From NCBI RefSeq assembly GCF_002234675.1, contig NC_019866.2, positions 11,623,261 through 11,687,260 on the forward strand: 64,000 bases of DNA, read 5' to 3'. The translations under genes were made by a program, and so were the position numbers. Positions within the stretch are counted from its first letter, which is position 1, and the number at the start of each line of letters is the position of its first letter. This DNA is from Oryzias latipes (taxonomy: Eukaryota; Chordata; Actinopteri; Beloniformes; Adrianichthyidae). This document shows, in pieces, positions 53,401 to 62,793 of the stretch. The notes under the pieces are model-generated. The model ran no database searches, was not told where the DNA came from, and saw only the letters and a list, made by a program, of their open reading frames with translations.

Positions 53401-56400
53401 ATGATTGCAGTTTTATCACATTCAACTTTACCAATTTTAAAACCATTCCCTTGCATACAATTGAAAAGCTTTTTATATTGCTTCTACCATAGCCGGATTA
53501 TATCAGCAGAGCTGCCCATCAATAGAAGCTGGCAGGGGGGTATTATAGCTATAAATGGCTCTAACGTCATTACAGAAATCATTAACACTATTATTTTTGG
53601 AGCTTTTTTTAATCAGTAAATCAGACCTCAGAGAATGCTTGCTTGTTTGCTTTGCGATGCAGAGCGTACTTAACATTTATATTCTTTTCATATTAAAACA
53701 GTGGTCTGGACTTCATCACACAAGAGCCAACCCAAAGCCTTTCAGCCCTCACCACGGAGATTCTTCACATTTTGATTCAAACTTGGTCTCAATTTTGCCC
53801 CCTCTGTTACTTTTGCTTAGCGGTCTGTGAAAGAAAAAAAGAGACTCCAAAATGCTATCATCCATCTGAAGATCACAGAATCTTAGACGAATCAATTTTC
53901 TTGACTTTTAGCCCCGATCATCAGGCAGCAAAGGAAGGTGATTCATATTCAAGGAGATGGACAAAGGCCATACACTACAGGACATAGAAAATCCGGATGC
54001 TTTTCCATTCCCAGCTCCACTTAAGATAATCACATGCACTTACAGGCACTTACAGTTAATATGGAAAAGCTCACCTCAGATAAAAACATCCGCAGAGGAG
54101 GAACGCCATTACATCAACACCTCAGCATACTTTTTTATTAAGCTGAAGCCATTTGAGGCTATGAGATTGTTCAAAACAGAGTCTGTCTAACATTTCAGAC
54201 TGATATTATGCGTTTTCGAAAACTTTCTGGACTTTCCAGGAAAAAAAAATCATTTACAGCAGAGTTCCTTCACCTGCAGAACAAGATAAATATAGTTGCA
54301 GATTTACCATTTTGGAACATTGCAAGCAATGACTAAAGAGTTTGTGTTTAGATGAAAGGTTTGGCTTTTACTTCTAACATGCCAGGCTATTTTTTTTATG
54401 CTTGAAATTATATTTTCACATTTCTAAAGTTGCAAAGTGCTCCGTGTCCTTGCACATTCAAGATGCTTAAATACACAGCAGAACTGAAGTGTTAGCACAG
54501 CAGCCTTGTGACTTGATGATGATGGCTGGCCTGGTTTCAGTTGCTCTGAAGTAATGACACTGTGTGCCCTTGTGCTTTGGAAAAGGACACTTAAAAAAAA
54601 CCCCACACAATTTAACAGCGTCCCATTTCATCTACTTTAGGCTAATGTTAGATTCAGCTGCAATAGCAGTTTCTGAGCAACAGTTATGCGCTGCAATCAA
54701 TCCCAAATGTTGCTCTAATGCTCTAATTTCATGTAATTATTTGCTGATTTCTATTTTCTTTTTTTATATATTTTGCAATAAAGGAGGCTTTTGTGTGTCT
54801 TTCTAAAAATACTTCAAGTGGTGAACATTGCAAATGTTTCCTGCCACTGAGGTGGGTTTTTTGCAGTCAACACTCAATAGCACTTTGGAGTTGAAGGTCC
54901 TCTACTCTCACAAAAAAAAGCAAACACTTCTGCTAATAGCTATATTTTATTCTGAAAGAATGATGTGAAAATGAGTACAAAAAAGGTAGGTTGAAAGGAC
55001 AGAAGTGATCAAATGCACTTACTTTCTGTCTGAAATCTTCCATCAACCTGAAATGATTAACCACACCATCTCCATCAAATACAGAGATTCATTTCATTTC
55101 AAATAAGTCTGCAATTTGCAGTTTATCCTGGTAGCTCTCCTGCCTGATTAAAGTACAGTAAAGCACATTTAGAAAACATATTATTAAAAACATTGATTGT
55201 GTGTATTTCTTTCCAGACACAATAAGCAGCAGAAAAAAACTTAGTGTTTTTCTTGGCTAGGTAGTAAAAGGGTTAAAGGGTGTATATTTTAAATAACTCA
55301 TTTAACCAATTTATTTATTTATTTGGCTTTTATGTATATTATGACTTTTATGGTTTCTCTTTTGTACATTTTACCCTGTCTCTTTAAATCTATGCAATGC
55401 CTCCAGAAAGAATTAGCCACAGCGTTTCCTTCCATTTTATGTTTGACTATTATTGCTGTTCCTCTTAATCTATTGTGTCTTATTATTTTAACTTGTGTTT
55501 AAAAAGTTATATACGTCTTTTTTGTCAAGGACGTTGTTTTCTACAGCATGTTGATGAAAGCTGCTCTATAAATACAGTTATTGATTGATATTGCAATTTT
55601 CAATGATGAAAGAATTGGATCAGGATCTTTGTCTAAAACAGAAACAAATTTCTTAATGATAACGTTTGATGCCAAAATAACAATAACAGTAACAATAACA
55701 GAATAACAGATGCCAAAATAACAATTTCAGTGAAGGTAAATATTAAAAAAAAAAATTCAAAATCAACTATACCCTCCTTCAGATGGGTGGACTTTCAAAA
55801 AGATGGGTTTCAGATCCATGGACACCTTTGTTTTCCTCATCTGAGCTGGTATCTGGTTCAAAACTGTACGAATGGATAGCTCCAATATTGATTGCCAATT
55901 CTTTTTTTGCACCCAAAATGTTAGGTTGGGGATTTGAGGGGCTGTAAGCTAGCGGGAGAGCATGTAGACAAAGGGATGATGGGAAGTCAGGGCAGGCTTA
56001 CTCTGCACCAACAGTCCCGCCCAAAACTCAGAGGTGAATTTCTGATGAACTTCTACCGCTCTGCAGAAACTATGTCCTACAAAATAAGTTGTTTGGGTTT
56101 TTTTGCCCTAAAACCAAGACCACTAGGAAAATTTTTACACGAGATCAAAAAGTTAACCTGAGTGGGACTTCAAAGAGATTTGCTACAATATAAATTAAAT
56201 AAAGCCACAAAAATCAACAATTATTAACTGTAATAAAACTAGTTTCCTCTTTAGAGTCATGTTTTGAACCGGTCTGCATTTTAGCCAATTCCTCATTATT
56301 TCACCAGAAATCATAAGATAAAAGGTAATAGAAATCTTTTAACAAAGGAAACATGACAAAGTCACGCTGAGATTCTAAACCAGACAGTCATCAAATGAGT

Positions 56401-57252
56401 TCTTTAAGACAAAACTAAAAATCAGATTTACCTGTCTCCTTCTTTCTTAGAAATTAATAGGTATTTTTTATGACTAATTGCAGAATAAATGTAGTTAAAA
56501 ATAGAACTGTATTTGTACTGTAAGGACAGTCTATGTCACTCCCATTTATCCAGCCAAAAGTGAAAGTATGAGTAACTCAGAAATTTACCAAACCGATAAA
56601 GCACAACCGCTACAACAGAGATGTCACAAGACTTAGCAGATTAGTATGTAGAAGTTAAAAAACAGATATTAAAAAATAAAACTGTCAAAAAACATGACAG
56701 TAAGCTTCTCCAAAGACAGTCTGTTTATTGATGGATGTACGACAATCGTGTTTCTTTTTGAACAAAAACAACATATTGAAAAGCAAATTTGCAACTCCAA
56801 GTTGAAGCCATAAACTCTTAGTCACCTTTCAGCTGCAGACGGAGTTCAGATTTTTCAGTTTGTAACCAGCACTTGAACAGTGTGGACGTCTCCCAGCAGC
56901 AATGACCGTGTTTGCAGGTGAGAGAGTCGAACTAGCTGTTCTAGAAGATAAGCAGCCCTACATCTCACCTGCCTCTGGGAAATATCAAAGCCTGCAGAAT
57001 AGATTTTAAAACATAAAATAGATTTTACTTCAGACACAACACAACTAACTGTATTATGGTTAGAAAAATGTGAAAACGGCTGACGGTACAATCCACTAAC
57101 ACCCATCTGGTTCTTGGGTATGGTGTGTTGCCCTCCGGCATCTGCAGAGTCTGATTTCTACTTCACTCACCACAAATGTAAACAATTTGACAGATGACAA
57201 CCACACTTCTTTACATTACACTTTCAGTCTTTCAACAAAGCAGCAGATGCAC

Positions 57253-57285
<33 letters not shown>

Positions 57286-60045
57286 TTAACCATTAAAGTT
57301 AAAAGTCCCATTTGTTGTCACACATTGAAGTGTGTGAAATGTGTTCTCTGCATTTGACTCGTCCTTTGGGGGAGTGGTGAGCCGCAGTCACAGGAAACCA
57401 ATTAGCAGGTTAACCCTTTCAATCCAGCTATTTAAGATTGGTGTCGTCAAGGAGGGCATCGAGTTTTTTGGTATGGTCGGACTATAGATTGGAGACCACA
57501 ATCTTGGATATGAAGGGCCTACCCTTTACCACTAGGTTCAATTTCTGATTTTACTTTGCTTGAATATTGGCTAAATTCAAGAACTTATAGAGAATATAAC
57601 AAATAATTAAATATTATAATCACATTTTGGGATATGCTGTGCCTTCAGAGGCTCGGCACAGCAAATCAGCTTTCACTGATTCCCACAGGTGGTTTGGCAG
57701 AGATTTTTATGCCAGATGCCCTTCCAGACACAATCCTGTACTTTATCCAGGGTGGGGACCTGACCAGGGGGGCCTGGTGGCTAGTCTAGGCATTAGCGCA
57801 AAGGGTCTTTCCCAAAGACCCCCACTGGATGAAGCTCATCACACTCCTCTGGGAAATGAACCCTGGATTCCCATGCACTAGTCCTACATGCAGCCAACTG
57901 AGCTATCCTGAGCCGCTTCCTTTAAACAGTACGGGTGTAACAATCCACGTAGTTGAACCGAACTGTTTCTGTGTGGCAGTTTCCGCTCGGTTCACTTCTG
58001 TACCGTTTTGGTACGTTTTGTCTATTTTTCCCCGCACGTGCATTGTAACGATCCAGCTGCTTTGTCACTCGTAGCAGGAAACGAGAGCCGAGCTGCCAGT
58101 TAACTAGCTGCGTTGACTGTCCTTGCCCCATACTCCGCTCGCCCTCTAACAGTCTCAGAGAGAAACTAGACAAAGAAATAGATTGCACTGAAACCCATTT
58201 ATTATGAACACACACGAACAGCGTAACAACATGAAACTCACGTCTCTTCATAGCTCTCTCAGTGATGGTGAAGAATTCAACACACAAGATTTCACACTTC
58301 CCATGAGTCTTAGTGGCTATAGGCGGGGGTAACCCCCAGGTCTCCACTGTATTAACTTTGCGCTGAGGCGGAAGTAATGTTAGCCGTGAGTTTCCTCCGA
58401 GACGCTATTAGATGACGGACAGTAAGCATGTCAACACATGGCTAATGCAGACGCGGGGCCAGAGATGATAGATCGATAGATTGATTGATAAATAAAAACG
58501 TTATTAATCTCCCAAGGGAGAACTTCAGGTGTCCCGCAGCAAAACACACACACAATAAATAACAATAGAATAATAGTTCTTAAAATAGCACTTCATGTCA
58601 GGCCGATTTGTTAAACAGCAGTACCGAACCAAAATGTACCGAACCGAGCCCTATGAAATGCTGAATCAAAACCAAATTGAGATTTTAGCATATCGTTACA
58701 CCCCTATTAAACAGGATATACGACCAAAGAAATGACAGGGAAGTAGGGTTGCCTTCAAACAGACAGCGGGTGCACCATCTGAAAATAATGACAAGAAATG
58801 AGAGGAAGTGAAAGTGTCGAATCTCTGCGACTTCCCGTCCACGCATCTGACAAAACCACCAAAAAACAGGGCAGAAATAAATGACTCTAGAGGCCACGGT
58901 CTGTGAGGGAAAGTGAGAGGAGTGACGCAGAAGTAGAAACTGCCCGCTGAACAAATTTCACTCCAATTACAAGGTGTGCACAAACCACAACTGTGCAGCT
59001 TTAAGAATACCACAAGCTTCCACTTTCGGTACATTTTGGGTACAAAAGTGACAATCCCAAGAGCTGGACCCGAAGTCCCGTTTTGCATGAATAAAACTGC
59101 CAGATGTCCAGAGCATCTCATCTGTGTCCTATTATTTGCTTTAGCAAAGATTACTTGTTCCGATGAGCTAATACAGTCTGAATGTGTTGTAGAGGAGGAT
59201 GAACCCTCCCCGACCCAGTTACTAAGCTGTTATTGTGCAAAGAGAACAAAGAGTAGCAGATGTCAATAGCATTAAAGTGTTTTCAGGAGTGAGACAAGTA
59301 ATATAGAGCCGCAACAACACCTGCCTACACAAAGCACTATAGATGCAACACATACACACCTGCACAGGTTCTTTGGTCAGACAGATCACACTGAGGTCAT
59401 TTTAAATGTCAAGTCATGGGAACCAACATGTTATTACTGTACTTTTAGTGGCATATTTAAAGGTTGTTTGTGAGTGGACTTTGACTGTTTAAAAGGGGAA
59501 AATAATAATTAATTCCATTGTTTTTTCAAGAAAAACAAATAGTCTTAAATGTCCTCATAGCAGTTAATCGATATGTTTATTTATATATAAATTTCTGCAT
59601 CAACTAAATAAATAACAAATGAATTCATTAAGATATTTGAAAATGTTTACAGTGATTAGCAAAACTGTCTCCCTTCAAAATAAAGCACCCTGGATGTGAA
59701 GGTGGATGTATATTATGATAATGTTAGATTTGGTTGTTTATTTAATTTTTTTTAATGAACACTGTAGGAAAAGTGATGAACAATTATCAGGATGTGTTCG
59801 CTGAGAGTTTTGAACCAGCTAACATAAGATACATAAAAGATAAACTACAGTAGGATGCTAAGCAGAAAACCTTTGCTGTTTATTTTTTCTTTCAAGAGAT
59901 GCTACAAAAAGCAGGGAAAGCATAACACCTTCTGTTTACCTGCTGATTCACCAGTGTTGATCCAGTCTGGGTTTGCAATGCTGGCTATTGCAAAAATATC
60001 CGCAGCCAGGAAGAGGCATCCTGAAATGATCGTGAGTTTATCCAT
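37648..60045 (-). CDS. mosmo: Modulator of smoothened protein, 167 aa four-helix membrane protein
   Basis: There are three minus-strand exons: 59940-60045, 44974-45186 and 37648-37832 (504 nt). MOSMO (Attenuator of Hedgehog, C16orf52) acts with MEGF8 and MGRN1 to lower Smoothened at the cell surface and cilium. Exon 1 gives MDKLTIISGCLFLAADIFAI and PDWINTGES. Exon 2 gives LTVGLVRQCQTIHGRDRTCI, PPEWVTTLFFIIMG and RREATKYARWIAFTG. Exon 3 gives ILFCMAALIFPIGFYINEVG, QPYKLPNNTVVGSSYV and a last helix ending GLLFAGKVCLPG. Length and sequence agree almost exactly with human MOSMO as I know it (167 aa). The fold is claudin-like with four helices; two Cys in the first extracellular loop (RQCQ, RTCI) are kept. 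The last codon of exon 2 is split A|TG across intron 2. Introns of 7.1 and 14.8 kb are filled with repeats. Confidence 0.97.
41280..41405. repeat. Diverged hAT-like interspersed repeat fragment
   Basis: The words ccctgtgtggcccattgc and cctcatcctcaaaaaggttgg resemble the ends of common non-autonomous hAT repeats of vertebrates (wording of the type ggcccctcatcctcaaaaagg). No target duplication or second terminus is identified. Confidence 0.3.
41421..41536 (-). repeat. tRNA-derived SINE fragment
   Basis: The minus strand reads, in order, gggctgcatagtggggcag, tggttagctctc, ccctcacagtgagaaggccc, a B-box-like region, cctctgtgtggagtttgcat and gttctcccac. This is the layout of a widespread fish SINE whose head is tRNA-like (gcggcacggtggcgcagtgg ... 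gttagcactg ... cctcacagcaagaaggtcc ... gttcgaaccc). It is a 5' fragment inside mosmo intron 2. Confidence 0.75.
44390..44413. repeat. Poly(T) run of 24
   Basis: A plain homopolymer of T in mosmo intron 2, about 560 bases downstream of exon 2 in gene orientation. Confidence 0.9.
48129..48164. repeat. (GT)6 - G14 - (AC)5 low-complexity inverted repeat
   Basis: GT repeats, then 14 G, then AC repeats. GTGTGTGTGT can pair with ACACACACAC, leaving the G run in the loop. Confidence 0.85.
50079..50703. mobile_element. TTAA-flanked non-autonomous DNA transposon (copy 1)
   Basis: This 625-base element is bounded by TTAA on both sides (50075-50078 and 50704-50707). The ends are imperfect inverted repeats: AGACCTACTCC at the left, and AGTCTCACTAC reading inward on the minus strand from the right. 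TTAA duplication is the mark of the piggyBac and Kolobok groups. There is no transposase. A partial second copy at 55785-56172 shows that it is a dispersed family. Confidence 0.55.
51622..51740 (+). repeat. tRNA-derived SINE
   Basis: The head reads cagctcagtggccttgtgga then agagtgtccgccctgtgactg, an A-box-like segment, followed by gtgagtttaaatcc, a B-box-like segment. This order and wording fit the tRNA-like head of a common fish SINE (…tggccttgtggtagagtgtccgccctgag…). The body is truncated and ends in low-complexity DNA, so the 3' limit is approximate. Confidence 0.65.
52419..52800. mobile_element. hAT-superfamily MITE with 8-bp target duplication
   Basis: The 382-base element is flanked by perfect 8-bp direct repeats AATACCAT (52411-52418 and 52801-52808). 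It starts TAGGCCTGCACAATAT and ends ATATCGTGCAGCCCTA, which are inverted repeats of each other apart from a few bases. Longer subterminal inverted similarity follows (taccgcaaatttatcgttat at the left; the complement of the right end has ataacgatataatttgcggt). No transposase is encoded. These are the hallmarks of a non-autonomous hAT element. It lies in mosmo intron 1. Confidence 0.9.
53070..53145. repeat. GC-rich DNA-transposon-like fragment
   Basis: The words ggggcccggtacca, gaccggccccgcgg and ttgtggaccactacc occur in the order seen in a common fish repeat (ggcccggtaccggtccgcgg ... ttggggaccactg). It is a short diverged fragment with no defined ends. Confidence 0.35.
55785..56172. mobile_element. 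Partial second copy of the TTAA-flanked element
   Basis: This aligns by eye, in the same orientation, with 50330-50700. Shared wording includes tctggttcaaaactgtacg, aatgttaggttgggg, ggggctgtaagctag, acaagtcccgccca-like ccaacagtcccgccca, and ctctgcagaaa. The left third of the element is missing, and the right end (gagtgggacttcaaag) lacks a recognisable TTAA, so the copy is truncated and diverged. Confidence 0.7.
57255..57284. repeat. (CA)n microsatellite
   Basis: About 15 uninterrupted CA units. Confidence 0.95.
57285..57545. repeat. SINE-like interspersed repeat adjoining the CA microsatellite
   Basis: The order aaagtcccatttgttgtcac, ctctgcatttgactcg, gggggagtggtgagc and caggttaaccc matches a frequent fish repeat (aaagtcccattgatcgtcac ... 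ctctgcatttgacccatcc ... ggggagcggtgagctgcag). It starts directly beside the CA run, as this family often does. Ends are approximate. Confidence 0.55.
57640..57918 (-). repeat. tRNA-derived SINE (minus orientation)
   Basis: The minus strand begins gcggctcaggatagctcagt then tggctgcatgtaggactagt, and later has ccagggttcatttcccag, giving an A-box (tagctcagttgg) and B-box (gggttcattTCC) arrangement. The body contains ggtggggacctgaccag-type wording shared by other fish copies. The B box is imperfect. Confidence 0.6.
57930..58706. mobile_element. hAT-superfamily element with 8-bp target duplication and internal repeat
   Basis: The 777-base element is flanked by perfect direct repeats TTAAACAG (57922-57929 and 58707-58714). 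Ends are TACGGGTGTAACAATCC and, read inward from the right, TAGGGGTGTAACGATATG, imperfect inverted repeats typical of hAT. Subterminal similarity includes gaaccgaactg at the left and gtaccgaaccgagccc at the right. No transposase ORF is recognised. The stretch ttattaatctcccaagggag near 58501 resembles another common fish repeat, suggesting a nested insertion. It lies in mosmo intron 1. Confidence 0.85.
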
Positions 60046-60990
60046 CCCTCTTCCAGCCGCTAAACCCCGAGGAAAGACGTGGAAGAGCGGTGGTCGTTAT
60101 CCAAGTGCGACCACGGGATGCTGAAAGATTCAGGGTGGGCTGTGTTATCAGTCTAACCTCGCCCCCCTTAACAAGAGGATCCTGCTCTTGCGATTCTGTC
60201 CATTTTGGAGCAAAGCTAGCCCATTCGCGTCGAGTAAGCGCGAGCCTCCGGCGTCACACAAAAGCATCACATCCCTGTTGCAGTCCGGTGCGGCAGAACA
60301 GAAGCTGACTTGGTGCTCAGGCCGTGAACTGCTTGTGGTGCCTCTCGGATCCGCTAAGCAGCCGCCGCCGCCGCTGCAGCATCGGGTACGGCTGCGGCTA
60401 GCAGACAGCTAGCTAGCTATTTCCCAGATTCGGGCTCCGTGTGCCGAGCTGCGGCCCAACGGCTGCTCGACGACCGAGACCTCAACTGCTCGAGCATTTC
60501 AGGCACAATGTCACGCCAAAAGACTTCCAAAAATAATAAAGCAACTCAATTACGGGTGACTTCACAAAATCCAATTTTTAGGTGAAGGTTTACGGTTACC
60601 CATCAGGAAAACGAGAACCCATCACGCTGTCTTGTTTACTCGGGCTGGTTCTCCTCCGCCGAAATAGCATCTGGTACTTTTTTAGTCCGTTAGCCAGCAG
60701 CTCCTCTTCTTCGCTCCTCTTCCCCTGCTTCGGTCGGACCGCAGAGAGAGAGGCTGTGGCTTTTCCCTTTGATGCTGCGTGTTAAGAAACAGACTGAGAA
60801 CTCAGAGGCTCCCGCCGGACAACAAAACAGTTTCGTTGTTGGGATGCTTTCCACTTGTGCGCCCACAGTTAGCTCACCTTTCTTTCTGCCAAATGACATC
60901 AGGCGAACACCCCCAAGCCGCCTCAAACACACACAGAGCCCAATATGTTCACGTTCAGGGGAGGGGGGCGGAAACACTGTCTTCTCGCGA
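60046..60990 (-). promoter_or_regulatory. mosmo: mosmo promoter/5' UTR, CpG-rich
   Basis: This block is clearly richer in G+C and CpG than its surroundings, for example the CCG repeat in gcagccgccgccgccgctgc near 60358-60377 and many cg dinucleotides between 60060 and 60480. It lies directly upstream of the mosmo ATG. It looks like a CpG-island promoter with a 5' UTR; the start site is not determined. ORFs on both strands here have no recognised domains. Confidence 0.6.
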
Positions 60991-61550
60991 TACTTACCAA
61001 AAAAGAGGGGTCCCTTGTTCAAGCTCTTGTTTTGGCCTTTTGGTCCAAAACAAAACATCACTTTAAAAAATAAAATAAAAAGATATGTTTTCCTAAAGGA
61101 CTATTAGGGTAATATTATTTTATTAGGATTAAAGTTAAATTAGATTAGTTTAATGTTTGCACACATGAAAAAGCACAGGTAAAATCTTCTTTGGCTCTTC
61201 TCCAGTCAGAAGTGTAAAAGCAGTGAGTGCTAAAATTTACAGAATATAAATATTAGACATGAAATAAAAGATTTGTAAAAAAAAAAAGTGTAAGGATATA
61301 GCATGAATTTATAATTCTGAATATATTACCACAATTAGAAAAAGGTTTTATTGACTGTTCATATTTAAAAACAAAAAAATGTGACTGAATTGCAAAGAGA
61401 TGAAAACATTTCTTCAAGGTTCAAGTACTTGTAAGAACCAAAAAGTGATGAGGGTAGAAGTGGTGGAGGTTAGAAATTAATTTTCAACATAATAAAAGCA
61501 GGAAGAAATTCATGCTTAATTTATAAACTAGATTCAATATCATTTATTTA
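60991..61550. other. Intergenic region upstream of mosmo
   Basis: AT-rich DNA with short poly-A runs. Nothing recognised. Confidence 0.4.
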
Positions 61551-62053
61551 CACTATATTACCAAAAGTAATGGCTCACCTGACTTGCCTCACATATGGAC
61601 TGAAGTTTCATCCCATTCATAACCCGTAGAGTTCAAAACGATGTCGGTCCACTTTTTGCAACTATTTAAGCTTCAACTCTTCTAAGAAGGCTGTCCACAA
61701 GGTTGAGGAGTGTGTTTATAGGAATTTTTTACCATCCTTCAAAAGTGCATCGGCCTGGCTCTCAGTCTCTGCTCTGACTCCTCCCAAATGTTTTCTATCA
61801 GGTTCAGGTCAGGACTCTGTGCAGGCCAGTCAAGTATATCCACACCAGACTGTCATCCATGTCTTCATGGGCCTTGCTCTGTGAACTGGTTCACTATCAT
61901 GTTAGAAGAGGAAGGAGCCCGCTCCAAAACTGTTCCCACAAGCATGGGAGCATGGAATTGTCCAAAATGTTTTGGAATCCTGAAGCATTCAGGATTAGGA
62001 TCCTTGATTCTGATTATTTGGATCGGGGAGCCAATACTTTTGGTAATATAGTG
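61551..62053 (-). mobile_element. Tc1/mariner non-autonomous element with TA duplication
   Basis: The 503-base element has perfect 19-bp terminal inverted repeats (CACTATATTACCAAAAGTA at 61551-61569; its complement ends at 62053) and is flanked by TA on both sides (61549-61550 and 62054-62055). The minus strand retains a decayed transposase C-terminus, including LDWPAQSPDLNLIENIW, which matches the DWPAQSPDLNPIENLW block of Tc1-like transposases. Stops and frameshifts lie on either side of it. Intact TIRs with a gutted interior indicate a deletion derivative. Confidence 0.9.
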
Positions 62054-62055
62054 TA

Positions 62056-62793
62056 TTTGTTCATATGTATAATTTTCAGTTCCTATCACTGTGACTCTGA
62101 GATTCTAAAGAAATCAAATAAACAGATTTCTGCAATCTTTAGAGTCACTATATCACTACAATAACAAATGTTTTAGTTTGCTATTACAATTAGTGCATTG
62201 TCTTAATACTGCATTTTACAAAGAACACTGCTTTATTCACAATACAGGTTGAAAACTTCTGTGAAGTAAAACTATAACATTTGTCAATGTGTTCCTAGAA
62301 AGGTTTCATTTCTGTTAGTCCTCCTCAGTCCTAAAAGCTGTAGACTGTTTTGAAAGGCATTTTTTCACATGAGACAAAAACATTTCTCTTTTAATACTTC
62401 TTTGATCTGGCATTATGAATAAAATAAGCTGTTTTTTACTGAAGACTTTGAAGTTGATGCATTGGGTTTTTACTTTACCTTTTCACTACATTTTTAGAAC
62501 AGTTATAAAAATAGGAAATATTACAAATAAAATTGTCATCTAAAGATTCCAAATCTACTCTCGTATTCAAGATAGGATTCTCTCCTAAAATGGTGCCGGA
62601 CTGGTTAGAGGCAACACCTACAACCAAAAAGCAACCTCAACGTTGAAGTTATGTAGATTAAATCAGCACATTTAAAAACGTATTTAGACCATTTAGTTTC
62701 TATATAAACTACATAGATTTTCCAAGACAGTGATAATAGTATATCAGATAGTTTGATGACCAAACCAGTCATAAAACACAGTTCTCATCAAAA
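62056..62793. other. Intergenic sequence and possible LINE 5' UTR
   Basis: AT-rich to about 62590. From tcctaaaatggtgccggact near 62584 the sequence may be the 5' UTR of the LINE whose ORF1 starts at 62794. The boundary is not certain. Confidence 0.35.

Larger units (their letters stand above)
45187..59939. other. mosmo: mosmo intron 1
   Basis: A 14.8-kb intron. Recognised contents are a GT/poly-G/AC low-complexity block (48129-48164), a TTAA-flanked DNA element (50079-50703) and a partial second copy (55785-56172), a SINE (51622-51740), a hAT MITE (52419-52800), a short GC-rich repeat near 53070-53140, a CA microsatellite (57255-57284), SINE-like repeats (57285-57545 and 57640-57918), and a larger hAT element (57930-58706). 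No alternative exon with homology is seen. Confidence 0.6.

Noticed and set aside
58400-58480. gatagatcgatagattgattgataa, a possible GATA-type microsatellite
   Set aside because: Only a few imperfect units; it is better treated as part of the repeat fragment inside the hAT element.
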